A stretch of DNA of 64,000 nt from Nocardiopsis coralli (GTDB lineage: Bacteria; Actinomycetota; Actinomycetes; Streptosporangiales; Streptosporangiaceae). The stretch spans positions 368,353-432,352 of the forward strand of contig NZ_JADBGI010000001.1 of NCBI RefSeq assembly GCF_014892575.1, read 5' to 3'. Under the pieces are notes generated by a model, which was not told the DNA's origin, did not search any database, and worked only from the letters and a program-made list of their open reading frames with translations. Of the stretch, positions 52,276 to 62,290 are shown one piece after another (the first letter of the stretch is position 1; each line of letters opens with the position of its first letter). Position numbers and translations under genes: made by a program.

Positions 52276-52893
52276 ATGACCGCCGACACCTCCCCCGACG
52301 TCCTCCGAACCACCGGCCCCGTCCTCGACTGTGCGGCCCGCCTGTTCGCAGAGCACGGTCCGCGCTCTCTCACCATGTCCACCCTGGCCCACCGGATCGC
52401 CGACGAGACCGGCGCCGACACGGACTCGCTCCACCGGGCCTTCCCGACGCGCCTCGACCTCGCGCACGCCGTCGTGCTGCGCTCGACCCGGGAGCGGGTC
52501 GAGGGCCAGCTCCGCGCCGACCGGACCTCCGAGCCCGCCCACGAACGGGTGTGCTCGCTGGTGCGCCACCACGTGCACACCTCCTGGAAGCACCGGGCCG
52601 CGGTCGAGCTCGCCCGGGACCTGATGCCGGCGCTGCGCGCGGTCAGCCCCGGGCGCTACCGGCAGATCGCCCAGATGCACCGGGACTACCGCCTGCACGT
52701 GCGCGACATCATCAGCGCCGGGGTCGGCGAGGGCAGCTTCCACGTGGAGTCCGTGGAGGCCGCCACCCGCTCCGTCCTGGACACCTGCGACTCGCTGGAG
52801 TGGTACGCGCCCGACGACGACCTCAGCCTCGACGGCCTCACCGGGGTCTACATCGACCTCGTCCTGCACCACCAGCTCGGCCACCCGCGCTGA
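52276..52893 (+). CDS. TetR-like transcriptional regulator
   Basis: A 205-residue protein. The N-terminal HTH resembles TetR (VLDCAARLFAEHGPRSLTMSTLAHRIADETGADTDSLHRAFPTRLDL), and the rest is helical with ISAGVGEGSFHVESVEAATRSVLD, a TetR C-terminal pattern typical of regulators of acyl-CoA metabolism. ATG at 52276 with GAGACAG upstream; an ATG at 52261 is also in frame. The 247-bp gap before it contains an AT-richer stretch (52110-52200) that likely holds the promoter. Confidence 0.85.
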   Translation: MTADTSPDVLRTTGPVLDCAARLFAEHGPRSLTMSTLAHRIADETGADTDSLHRAFPTRLDLAHAVVLRSTRERVEGQLRADRTSEPAHERVCSLVRHHVHTSWKHRAAVELARDLMPALRAVSPGRYRQIAQMHRDYRLHVRDIISAGVGEGSFHVESVEAATRSVLDTCDSLEWYAPDDDLSLDGLTGVYIDLVLHHQLGHPR

Positions 52894-52897
52894 TCCG

Positions 52898-52919
52898 CGG
52901 CCGGAAGGCGTTCCGGCCG
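52898..52919. terminator. Bidirectional terminator
   Basis: A 9-bp perfect stem (CGGCCGGAA, loop GGCG, complement) between the convergent TetR and SGNH genes. Confidence 0.7.
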
Positions 52920-52938
52920 GGGCCGCGCGTGTGGGCCC

Positions 52939-54843
52939 TCAGCCGATCAGCTGGGCCAGCTCCACCGACTCCGCCAGCGCTTCCATGCCCGCGTCCCCGG
53001 GGTGGATGTGGTCCCCGGAGTCGTACTCGGGGAACAGCCGGCCCGGTTCGTCCGGGTCGCGCAGCACCTCGTCGAAGTCCCACACCGCCTCGAAGACGGA
53101 GTCCGGGTCGCCGGCCTGCTCGCGCAGCCACGAGTTCACGTACTGGCGGCCCTGCTCCACTTCCTCGGTGCAGCGCATCTCGCCGCCGCACGGCCCCAGG
53201 GTCGCGACGAACACCCGCATCCCGTACTCGCGTGCCTGCACCGCGACCGCGCTCAGGCCCTCCACGACCTCGGCAGGGCCCGTGCCCCACCGCAGGTCGT
53301 TGATGCCGGCCCACACCACGAGGGTGTCCGCCCCGGCCTGGGAGAACGCGTCCCTGGGTGCGCGGTGCGCCAGGGCCACACCCGTGGAGTTGGTCGAGAC
53401 GCCCTCACCCGGGTACCCGTCGCGCACGACGTGGTTTCCGGCCACACCCGCGTTGAGCACGCCCGGGTTGGTCAGGCCGGGCTGGGCGTCCAGGCGGCGG
53501 CTGAGCTCGTCCGGCCAGCGCGCGTGTGCGTCGCGTGTGGTGCGTGCGCCGTCGGTGATGGAGTCGCCCAGGGTGACGATCGCGCCGGGGCCGTCCAACA
53601 CCTCCACGCCGGTCAGGAACGGCCACTGGTACAGGTGCTCGGTGAAGGGCTCCCCCGACGTCTCCTGCGTCTGGTCCCCCTCGCCGGCCGTCGTGGCGTA
53701 GTTGGTGTCGCTCGCCGCGAAGTGCACCGGCGCCGCCGTGACCTCCTCGGGCAGGTAGAGGCTCACGGCGATGTCGCTGTGCGGGGGCAGGGTGATCTCC
53801 ACCGGGTCGCTGTACACCTGGCCGCCGGCGGGGATGTTCACCTCGCTCTCGCCACCGAACTCCAGCGGGACCGTGGCGCCCTCCACCCCGGGCCCCTCGT
53901 CCTCGCGCAGGGCGATGGAGGCCGCGCCGATGCTCACCGACTCGTGGGCGAAGGTGTTCTCCAGGCGGACCCGGACGTCGGAGCCGCCCGCCGTGGTGCG
54001 AGCGGACAGGCGCACCGTCTGGTCCTCCCAGGGGCCGACCTCGACGTAACTGGAGGCCGACCGGGTCCACGTGCCCGTCCACGGGTGGTCGGCCGGGCGC
54101 CCGCCCATCGCGAAGACGTGCATGCGCGCGGCCTGGTCGTGCACGCGCGGGAGAACCACGTGGTCGACCTCGCGGTGGGGGTCCGCCGGAACCGAGCGTG
54201 CGTACAGGCGCACCGCACCGACCGGGCTGGGTTCGGCCTGCCCCTCGGCGTTGGCGTAGGGCAGGTTGACCGCGGCGTCACCGGCCGGCCCCTCGGTCCA
54301 GTCGGGCACGGACAGGTCGAAGGTGTCCTCGCCGCCGTCGGCGTAGACGATCCGTCCCTGGCCCTGTGCCCCGGTGGGGTCGCCGTCGGTGCGCGTCGCG
54401 GTGGCCAACAGGGTCAGGCTGCTGTAGGCGCCCGGAACGACCGAGACCCGCTGCCCGTCGGAGAGCAGGTGGTCGGGCCGTCCGGGACCGTAGTCGGGCA
54501 GCCGCATCTCCGTTCCGTGCACGGTGACCGGAACCCCCGGCCGCCACCCGGCCGCGGCCAGCGTCTCCGCGGACAGGGCGTTGCCCACGCCGTCGATGTC
54601 GCCGGTGGGGCTGCCGTCCCGGGAGATGCCGAACTCGTCGAGGTGGTCCTCGAAGGGGTGGGACCGGGGCAGAGCCGCCTCGGCTTCCTCCTCGGGCAAC
54701 ACCGCGCTGTCACGTGTGACGGTCACGAGCAGACCGACCATGAGCACGAGGGCGAGCGCCCCCGCCAGGACCTTGAGGGGACGGTCCTCCCACGCCTGTC
54801 GCAACGGGCCGGGCAGTACCGGCCGACGCGTCTCGCCGCTCAC
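52939..54843 (-). CDS. SGNH/GDSL hydrolase, membrane-anchored
   Basis: A 634-residue exported protein. A signal anchor lies at about 24-43 (VLAGALALVLMVGLLVTV). The first ~390 residues hold beta-rich sequence. The C-terminal SGNH esterase domain has block I GDSITDG with the nucleophile Ser, block III AGINDLR, and block V SGDHIHPGDAG with Asp and His. Family members deacylate sugars or lipids; the substrate is unknown. A TTG and a GTG stand in tandem at 54846 and 54843; GGGGGAAG lies 6 nt before the GTG, which I take as the start. Confidence 0.88.
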   Translation of the reverse strand: MSGETRRPVLPGPLRQAWEDRPLKVLAGALALVLMVGLLVTVTRDSAVLPEEEAEAALPRSHPFEDHLDEFGISRDGSPTGDIDGVGNALSAETLAAAGWRPGVPVTVHGTEMRLPDYGPGRPDHLLSDGQRVSVVPGAYSSLTLLATATRTDGDPTGAQGQGRIVYADGGEDTFDLSVPDWTEGPAGDAAVNLPYANAEGQAEPSPVGAVRLYARSVPADPHREVDHVVLPRVHDQAARMHVFAMGGRPADHPWTGTWTRSASSYVEVGPWEDQTVRLSARTTAGGSDVRVRLENTFAHESVSIGAASIALREDEGPGVEGATVPLEFGGESEVNIPAGGQVYSDPVEITLPPHSDIAVSLYLPEEVTAAPVHFAASDTNYATTAGEGDQTQETSGEPFTEHLYQWPFLTGVEVLDGPGAIVTLGDSITDGARTTRDAHARWPDELSRRLDAQPGLTNPGVLNAGVAGNHVVRDGYPGEGVSTNSTGVALAHRAPRDAFSQAGADTLVVWAGINDLRWGTGPAEVVEGLSAVAVQAREYGMRVFVATLGPCGGEMRCTEEVEQGRQYVNSWLREQAGDPDSVFEAVWDFDEVLRDPDEPGRLFPEYDSGDHIHPGDAGMEALAESVELAQLIG

Positions 54844-55083
54844 CAATCACTTCCCCCGGATGTCGGGTGGTCCGCCCCCAGGTCGGACGCACACGGGAGA
54901 GCGGTGGTTGCCGAGACGTGGAGCACCCCGCCCGGCGGCCATTCTAGAGCGACCGAAACCCGGGACGCGGGCACTTGCGGGGGTTCGCTCCACCCCGGCG
55001 CGCCGTGTGCTCCGGTTCCGATCGGGCATGGGGAGGTTCCCGTCCCCTTCAGGGAAGGAGTCGCCATCCTCGACCCGGCCTCC

Positions 55084-55608
55084 GTGTTCATGCTCCTGGT
55101 GCTGGCGGTCCTGGTGCTGGGACTGCTCTTCTGTCTCGCCATGGGGGTGCGGTGGAACCGGCGCCACGGCCATCACCCCTGGGGCACGAACCCCTACGAC
55201 GAGGACGCCGTGTGGTGGATGACCCCCGACCGCACGCGCGCGGCCGAACGGGCCATCGCACGCGGGGAGACGGTGCAGGACCCCGACGCGGCCCGGGACG
55301 TGTGTGCTCGCGCGCGTGCGCGTACGGTCCAGCTGCGCAACCCGTGGACCCCGCCGCTGCTCCCGGCGGTCATCGTGCTGAACGCTCTGTCGCTCGTGTA
55401 CCACACGGCGAGCATCGTGTTCGGGATCGGGACCGTGCCGCTGGCCGTGTACGCGGCCGTGATCCTGGGGACCGTGGCCGTGGTGGTCCTGCTGAGCGTC
55501 CGGTGGCGTGCCCGGCGGCTGCACCTGGCCCGGAACGCGTACCTGGCGCACCGCGGCCCCGCCGACGAGACGAGGGAGCCCCCGCTCCCCGAGGAGCCTA
55601 CGCCATAG
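55084..55608 (+). CDS. Small membrane protein of unknown function
   Basis: About 174 residues with three hydrophobic segments: one at the N-terminus (MLLVLAVLVLGLLFCLAMGV) and two near residues 100-145 (LLPAVIVLNALSLVY; VPLAVYAAVILGTVAVVVLL). A cytoplasmic loop reads WNRRHGHHPWGTNPYDEDAVWWMTPDRTRAAERAIARGE. The start is unclear. GTG at 55084 and ATG at 55090 lack a ribosome site, while a strong AAGGAG at 55056-55061 stands 5 nt before an in-frame ATC at 55066. No family recognised. Confidence 0.65.
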   Translation: MFMLLVLAVLVLGLLFCLAMGVRWNRRHGHHPWGTNPYDEDAVWWMTPDRTRAAERAIARGETVQDPDAARDVCARARARTVQLRNPWTPPLLPAVIVLNALSLVYHTASIVFGIGTVPLAVYAAVILGTVAVVVLLSVRWRARRLHLARNAYLAHRGPADETREPPLPEEPTP

Positions 55609-55790
55609 CCGCCCGAGGCCGACAAATCTCCCGGTTCCCGGCCCCACGGGCAGGCAGCGCCCCTCCGGGTCCTTCGGACACGGAAGGACAACCGCACGAA
55701 AGGCACAGAAATTCGACGATGATCGTAGTAAGCGGATTCCGTGCACGCGCCACCGGAGAGGGCACGCAAAAGGTGGTACCCGAAATGCAC

Positions 55791-55835
55791 GAACAAGGCG
55801 CCGAAGTTCTCTCCTTCGGGGGGTTTCGCCTGTTC
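55791..55835 (-). terminator. Hairpin downstream of tRNA-Met
   Basis: On the minus strand GAACAGGCG...CGCCTTGTTC encloses a second stem CCGAAG/CTTCGG, starting 9 nt past the tRNA 3' end. It probably terminates the tRNA transcript. Confidence 0.6.
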
Positions 55836-55843
55836 AAGGGGGG

Positions 55844-57161
<1,318 letters not shown>

Positions 57162-57200
57162 CCGGTCGCACACGGACCGCACTCACACGGTGCACCACCG

Positions 57201-57235
57201 GCGGGCACGTCCCCTCACGCAGGGGGCGTGCCCGC
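57201..57235 (+). terminator. Terminator of mdh
   Basis: A 15-bp stem with one T-G wobble pairs 57201-57215 with 57221-57235 around a 5-nt loop, 39 nt after the mdh stop codon. Confidence 0.8.
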
Positions 57236-57280
57236 GGTTGTGTCCGGCCCCGTCCCCGAGGGGGTGGCGGAGCAGGCAGT

Positions 57281-59806
57281 ATGGAGAGTGTGAGTCTCAT
57301 TGATGCGCTTCCGGCCGAACCAGAACCCGATTCCCTCTTCGAGGCGTTCGCCTCGTGGGCCGAAGAGCGGGGCCTCACCCTCTACCCCCACCAGGAGGAG
57401 GCCCTCATCGAGGTCGTCTCCGGGTCCAACGTCATCCTGAACACCCCGACCGGCTCGGGCAAGAGCATGGTCGCCACCGGCGCCCTGTTCGCCGCGCTGG
57501 CCCGGGACGAGTGCGCGTTCTACACCGCACCCATCAAGGCGCTGGTCTCGGAGAAGTTCTTCGACCTCTGCAAGATCTTCGGCACCGACAACGTCGGCAT
57601 GATGACCGGCGACGCCAGCGTCAACTCCGATGCGCCCATCGTGTGCTGCACGGCGGAGGTCCTGGCGCAGATCGCCCTGGCCGAGGGCAAGGACGCCGAC
57701 ATCAACACCGTCGTCATGGACGAGTTCCACTTCTACGCCGAGCCGGAGCGCGGCTGGGCGTGGCAGGTGCCGCTGCTGGAGATGCCCCAGGCGCAGTTCC
57801 TGCTGATGTCGGCCACGCTCGGCGACGTGAGCCGGTTCGAGGACGACCTCACCGCGCGCACCGGGCGTACGACCTCCGTGGTCGCCTCGGCCGAGCGCCC
57901 CGTCCCGCTGTACTACGACTACCGGTCCACCCCGCTGCACGAGACGCTCGAGGAGCTGTTGGGCAACGGCGGGGCGCCGGTCTACATCGTGCACTTCACC
58001 CAGGCACAGGCGGTCGAGCGCGCCCAGTCGCTGACCAGCATCAACATGTGCACCAAGGAGGAGAAGGCCCGGATCGCCGAGGAGATCGGCGCGTTCCGTT
58101 TCACGACGAAGTTCGGGCGGAACCTGTCGCGGTACGTACGCCACGGCATCGGGGTGCACCACGCGGGCATGCTGCCCAAGTACCGCCGCCTGGTGGAGCG
58201 CCTGGCGCAGGCCGGGCTCCTCAAGGTGATCTGCGGCACCGACACCCTGGGTGTGGGCGTGAACGTGCCCATCCGGACGGTGCTGTTCACCGCCCTGAGC
58301 AAGTACGACGGCGTGCGGGTACGCCGACTGCGGGCGCGTGAGTTCCACCAGATCGCGGGCCGCGCGGGCAGGGCCGGTTTCGACACGGTCGGGAACGTGG
58401 TCGTGCAGGCGCCCGAGCACGTCATCGAGAACGAGAAGGCACTGGCCAAGGCGGGTGACGACGCCAAGAAGCGCCGCAAGGTCGTGCGCAAGAAGGCCCC
58501 GGACGGGTTCGTGGCCTGGGACGAGGCGACCTTCGGCAAGCTGGTGGAGGCCGAGCCGGAACCGCTGAACTCCCGGTTCAAGGTCAGCAACGCGATGCTG
58601 CTCAGTGTCATCGCCCGACCCGGCAACTGCTTCACCGCGATGAAGCACTTGCTCACCCAGAACCACGACGACCGGAAGACGCAGCGCCGCCATATCAGCG
58701 AGGCGATCGCGATCTACCGCTCGCTCCTGGACGGCGGCATCGTCGAGACGCTGGAGGAGCCGGACGAACTGGGCCGCACCGCCCGGCTGACCGTGGACCT
58801 GCAGGCCGACTTCGCGCTCAACCAGCCGCTGTCGACCTTCGCCCTGGCGGCCCTGGAGCTGTTGGACGCCGAGTCGCCGACCTACTCGCTGGACGTGCTC
58901 AGCGTCGTGGAGTCCACGCTCGACGACCCGCGCCAGATCCTGGGCGCCCAGCTCAACAAGGCCCGCGGCGAGGCGGTCGCGCAGATGAAGGCCGACGGGA
59001 TCGAGTACGAGGAGCGCATGGAGCGGCTGGAGGAGGTCGAGTACCCCAAGCCGCTCGTGGAGCTGCTGGACCACGCCTACGAGGTCTACCGCACCGGCCA
59101 CCCGTGGGTGGGCGATCACCCGCTGCGCCCCAAGTCGGTGGTGCGCGACATGTTCGAGCGGGCGATGACCTTCACCGAGTTCGTGGGCCACTACGAGCTG
59201 GCGCGGTCGGAGGGCCTGGTCCTGCGGTACCTGGCCGGGGCGTACAAGGCGCTGAACCAGACGGTGCCCGACGACGCCAAGACCGAGGAGCTGCGCGACC
59301 TCATCGAGTGGTTGGGCGAGCTGGTGCGCCAGGTCGACTCGAGCCTGCTCGACGAGTGGGAGCAGCTCACCAACCCCGAACCGGAGGCGGCCGGCGACGC
59401 GGAGCGCACCGAGCAGGCCGAGGAGCGGGTGCGCCCGGTCACCGCGAACACCCGCGCCTTCCGCATCATGGTGCGCAACGAGATGTTCCGGCGGGTGGAG
59501 CTGGCCGCGCGTGACGCCCACCGTGAACTGGCCAAGCTCGACCCGGAGGGCGAGTGGGACGCCGAGGCCTGGGAGGACGCGCTGGACGCCTACTTCGAGG
59601 ACCACGACGTCATCGGCATCGGCCCGGACGCACGCAGTCCGCAGCTGCTCCGCATCGAGGAGGGCGAGGGCACGTGGAAGGTGCGCCAGGTCCTGGCCGA
59701 CCCAGCGGGCGACCACGACTGGGGCATCGACGCGGAGGTGGACCTGGCCGCCTCCGACGCCGAGGGCCGTGCGGTCGTGCACGTGCTGGACCTGAACCGG
59801 CTCTGA
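57281..59806 (+). CDS. DEAD/DEAH-box helicase with C-terminal DUF3516-type region
   Basis: An 841-residue superfamily-2 helicase. Q-motif-like YPHQEEAL, Walker A TPTGSGKS (55-62), motif II DEFH (147-150) where DEAH-type enzymes have DExH, motif III SATLGD, and motif VI QIAGRAGRAGFD are all present. The ~450 C-terminal residues are helical and match the DUF3516 tail of actinobacterial helicases related to Ski2/Mtr4-like RNA helicases. It probably unwinds RNA. ATG at 57281 with AGG 5 nt upstream; a GTG three codons on is also possible. Confidence 0.9.
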   Translation: MESVSLIDALPAEPEPDSLFEAFASWAEERGLTLYPHQEEALIEVVSGSNVILNTPTGSGKSMVATGALFAALARDECAFYTAPIKALVSEKFFDLCKIFGTDNVGMMTGDASVNSDAPIVCCTAEVLAQIALAEGKDADINTVVMDEFHFYAEPERGWAWQVPLLEMPQAQFLLMSATLGDVSRFEDDLTARTGRTTSVVASAERPVPLYYDYRSTPLHETLEELLGNGGAPVYIVHFTQAQAVERAQSLTSINMCTKEEKARIAEEIGAFRFTTKFGRNLSRYVRHGIGVHHAGMLPKYRRLVERLAQAGLLKVICGTDTLGVGVNVPIRTVLFTALSKYDGVRVRRLRAREFHQIAGRAGRAGFDTVGNVVVQAPEHVIENEKALAKAGDDAKKRRKVVRKKAPDGFVAWDEATFGKLVEAEPEPLNSRFKVSNAMLLSVIARPGNCFTAMKHLLTQNHDDRKTQRRHISEAIAIYRSLLDGGIVETLEEPDELGRTARLTVDLQADFALNQPLSTFALAALELLDAESPTYSLDVLSVVESTLDDPRQILGAQLNKARGEAVAQMKADGIEYEERMERLEEVEYPKPLVELLDHAYEVYRTGHPWVGDHPLRPKSVVRDMFERAMTFTEFVGHYELARSEGLVLRYLAGAYKALNQTVPDDAKTEELRDLIEWLGELVRQVDSSLLDEWEQLTNPEPEAAGDAERTEQAEERVRPVTANTRAFRIMVRNEMFRRVELAARDAHRELAKLDPEGEWDAEAWEDALDAYFEDHDVIGIGPDARSPQLLRIEEGEGTWKVRQVLADPAGDHDWGIDAEVDLAASDAEGRAVVHVLDLNRL

Positions 59807-59910
59807 GGGTGCAACGGGGTGTGGCCGGGGCTGACCCGGCCGGCCCCGGCACACCCCGCGGCGCTCGGGCTCCGGTAGATCATCGTGTGTGACGATTGCC
59901 ACGCAATTTC

Positions 59911-59925
59911 CTACTGAACAAGTAG
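59911..59925 (+). promoter_or_regulatory. AT-rich dyad upstream of the winged-helix gene
   Basis: CTACT-GAACA-AGTAG is a perfect 5-bp dyad in a stretch (59890-59940) much richer in A/T than its surroundings. TAATAGGG follows and may be a -10. The next supported start is 60030, so the leader would be about 90 nt. A regulator binding site is plausible. Confidence 0.5.
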
Positions 59926-60029
59926 AAATAATAGGGTTATGGTCGGAGCACCCCCGGGGCCACCCGTTCCGGGGGCAGCGAGCAGCATCCACGGAGCACG
60001 ACGAGGCCCACGGTCCCGGAGGTAGGCAG

Positions 60030-60539
60030 ATGGCACCCGACGTACGACTGCTGGAGCGAGGCCCCACCGAGGCGGTCGCCGACCCTGCCGGCGTACCCCT
60101 GCGACCGCTGCGTGCCGGCGGTTCCGAACAGATGCGGGTGCTGGGCGTGGTGCCGCTGCAGGACCAGGACAAGCTCATGGTCGTGGTCGGACACCTCGTC
60201 GACGCCGGGGCCCGTGCCGCAGGGGTCACGGAGGCGCCCGTCCCCGAGCACCTGGGCGACGAGGCGCTGTCGGTGGACCTGCGCAGCAGGACCGTCCGGG
60301 TGCGGGGCGAGCAGGTCGACCTGTGCTACCAGGAGTTCGAGCTCCTGGCCCTGATGGCGGCCAGCCCGGGCCGGGTCTTCACGCGCAGGGAACTGGCCCA
60401 GGAGGTCTGGGGCGCCGACGTCAGCATCGGCTCGCGCACCGTCGACGTCCACGTGCACCGCATCCGGCGCAAGCTCGGGTCGCTGCGCACGCGGGTGGGC
60501 ACGGTGCGGCGCGTGGGATACACCTACCGCGAGCTCTGA
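60030..60539 (+). CDS. Orphan winged-helix regulator (OmpR-type DNA-binding domain)
   Basis: A 169-residue protein. Residues ~75-169 are a complete OmpR/PhoB-like winged helix: ALSVDLRSRTVRVRGEQVDLCYQEFELLALMAASPGRVFTRRELAQEVWG, then IGSRTVDVHVHRIRRKLG and the wing VRRVGYTYREL. The N-terminal part is not a receiver domain and shows no phosphorylation Asp. No sensor kinase is near. ATG at 60030 has GGAGG 7 nt upstream; the open frame continues upstream through the promoter and is not used. Confidence 0.85.
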   Translation: MAPDVRLLERGPTEAVADPAGVPLRPLRAGGSEQMRVLGVVPLQDQDKLMVVVGHLVDAGARAAGVTEAPVPEHLGDEALSVDLRSRTVRVRGEQVDLCYQEFELLALMAASPGRVFTRRELAQEVWGADVSIGSRTVDVHVHRIRRKLGSLRTRVGTVRRVGYTYREL

Positions 60540-60588
60540 GCCCGCTCACGCCCCGGGACACCTGGGCGTCGGCCCCAGGCCCCCTGCT

Positions 60589-60609
60589 GTCCCGACCGGC
60601 TGTCGGGGC
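60589..60609. terminator. Terminator between regulator and deaminase genes
   Basis: GTCCCGAC pairs with GTCGGGGC (8 bp, one G-U) around loop CGGCT, between convergent genes. Confidence 0.55.
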
Positions 60610-60612
60610 GAC

Positions 60613-61092
60613 TCAGGCCGCACCCAGCAGGTGCGCGTTGACGGCGCGCACCCCCTCGGCCAGGTCGGGGCGCTCGACGACGGTACGACCGGCCGTGCGC
60701 AGGCGTTCGGCCCCGTCGCAGTCGACGAACACGGCCGGTTCCCTCCAGGCGAGGACCACCCGTGGGATCGGGGTGTCCAGGATCAGGCTGCTGCACGAAC
60801 GCGGGCGCGAGGCCCGGGAACTGCACGGTTCGAGCGAGGAGTAGAGCGTGGCACCGGCCAGGCGGGGGTCGTCGGCGTCGATCGCCCGCAGCGCCACCTC
60901 CTCGGCGTGGTCGTGGGGGTCGTCCCGCCGCGAGTACCCCTCGCCGAGCACCGTGCCGTCCTCGGCGACCACGACGGCGCCCACGGAGAAGGCGGTCTCC
61001 GACGGCGGGCAGTGCTCGGAGAGCTCGACGGTTCGCAGCAGCCAGTGCGCGTCGGCCGCGCCCTCCCCCGGCGCGGGACCGCGGGCGCTCAC
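60613..61092 (-). CDS. Cytidine/deoxycytidylate-type deaminase (RibD N-domain-like)
   Basis: A 159-residue zinc deaminase. The motif HAE in HDHAEEVALRAID supplies the His ligand and the catalytic Glu, and PCSSRASRPRSC supplies the two Cys ligands, with the spacing and RxRSC pattern of riboflavin-type deaminases. The GTG overlaps the reductase stop codon in GTGA, so the two are translationally coupled. Together they equal the two halves of RibD. Confidence 0.87.
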   Translation of the reverse strand: MSARGPAPGEGAADAHWLLRTVELSEHCPPSETAFSVGAVVVAEDGTVLGEGYSRRDDPHDHAEEVALRAIDADDPRLAGATLYSSLEPCSSRASRPRSCSSLILDTPIPRVVLAWREPAVFVDCDGAERLRTAGRTVVERPDLAEGVRAVNAHLLGAA

Positions 61093-61787
61093 GCGCGCCC
61101 CTTCAGGCAGTAGCGCAGCACGGCCACGCCGCCGAGGGAACGCGCCTCGACCAGGCTCATGGGCGTCTCGGGGCTGTAGGGGTAGGCGCCCGGCATGACG
61201 AAGCGGGGCGCGTCCTCGTCCCCGATGAAGAAGGGCGCCACGGCCAGGCGCAGTTCGTCGGCCAGGCCGGAGGTCAGGAACATCGTGTGCACGTGGCCGC
61301 CGCCCTCGACGACGAGCCGCTCCACGCCTCGGGCGGCCAGGTCGGCCAGGACGGCCTCGGCGGTGGGCGGGTCCCCGGCGTCGACCGCCTCGGCAGGCGG
61401 GTCCTGGGAGGGGCGTGCGGCGAGGCGCTCCTCGGCCAGGGCGAGGCCGTCACCCCCGGTGTAGACGAGCGCCCCCGCGTCACCGGTGGAGAACAGGCGT
61501 GCCGTGGGGTCGATGTCGCCGGTGCGGGTGATGACGGCCTTGAGCAGGTTCTCGGTGCGTCCCTGGCCCCGGCGGCGCTCGCGCAGCATCGGCGAGCGCA
61601 CGAGCAGGCGCGGGTCGTCGGCCCGCAGGGTCCCTGCGCCGACGAGGATCGCGTCGCAGCCGGCGCGCAGTTCGTCGACCTCGGCGAAGTCCGCCTCGTT
61701 GGACAGGCGCAGCCGCTCGGGGCCGGTGTCGTCGATGCGGCCGTCGACCGAGGTCGCGCAGCTCAGGATGGTGTAGGGACGCTCCAT
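61089..61787 (-). CDS. Pyrimidine reductase (RibD C-domain-like)
   Basis: A 232-residue dihydrofolate-reductase-fold protein. It starts RPYTILSCATSVDGRIDD, has the substrate block DELRAGCDAILVGAGTLRADDPRL, and the NADPH region VERLVVEGGGHVHTMFL, matching the reductase half of RibD. It precedes the deaminase gene, so the order is reversed relative to the usual fused deaminase-reductase protein. It may be riboflavin synthesis or another pyrimidine/purine-like pathway. Confidence 0.87.
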   Translation of the reverse strand: MERPYTILSCATSVDGRIDDTGPERLRLSNEADFAEVDELRAGCDAILVGAGTLRADDPRLLVRSPMLRERRRGQGRTENLLKAVITRTGDIDPTARLFSTGDAGALVYTGGDGLALAEERLAARPSQDPPAEAVDAGDPPTAEAVLADLAARGVERLVVEGGGHVHTMFLTSGLADELRLAVAPFFIGDEDAPRFVMPGAYPYSPETPMSLVEARSLGGVAVLRYCLKGRA

Positions 61788-62290
61788 GCCCCCAGGCTAG
61801 CGGCGCCCCCGGGACCTGGGCGCACACGTGTGCGCGTGTGGCGCGGGACCGTTTTCGAAGGGCGCTTTCCGGGGTGGCCTCCTGCCTTTTTCCGGAACCC
61901 CGGAGCCATTACCAGCGACTCCTCGGCATCGGCGCCCAATTACTTTTACGTCGAGCATTTTCCTGTTACTGGTATCGGGGACCGGGACCCGGGGGCGAAG
62001 GTCCCCCGACGATCGCCCCGCGGCGCCGCCGGCGACCGCCCGCCGCTCCCAGGATCCCTGATCCGCCGGGCTCCGAGGGTCTTTGGCCAGCAATCACCAC
62101 ATACAGGACATTCGGCATATAAGACTTAGGACGCCCAAGGCACACCCAATGCACACGGTGCACCACGTCGAGGACAGAACTCCGTGGGATTTTTACCTGC
62201 AATCTCTCCACTTCTGTTAACAACCTCGACCGCGAGGAATAGAATCCAGTGGTCGACCATGCTTCCCCACCTCATGACAAGAGGACGGCG
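61788..62290. other. AT-richer gene-free region before the methyltransferase
   Basis: 503 bp with no supported gene. Two stretches (61910-61975 and 62085-62250) are markedly A/T-rich for this genome and look like promoter DNA, for example the area around GGCATATAAGAC at 62111 and TTCTGTTAACAACC near 62213. A string TTTTTCCGGAACCCCGGAGCC near 61886 is like the hairpin field at 41045. Confidence 0.45.

Noticed and set aside
57215..60229. A 1004-codon open frame on the minus strand opposite the helicase
   Set aside because: It is the GC-driven antisense shadow of the helicase, with repetitive Gly/Val/Arg/His composition, no ribosome site and no recognisable domain.
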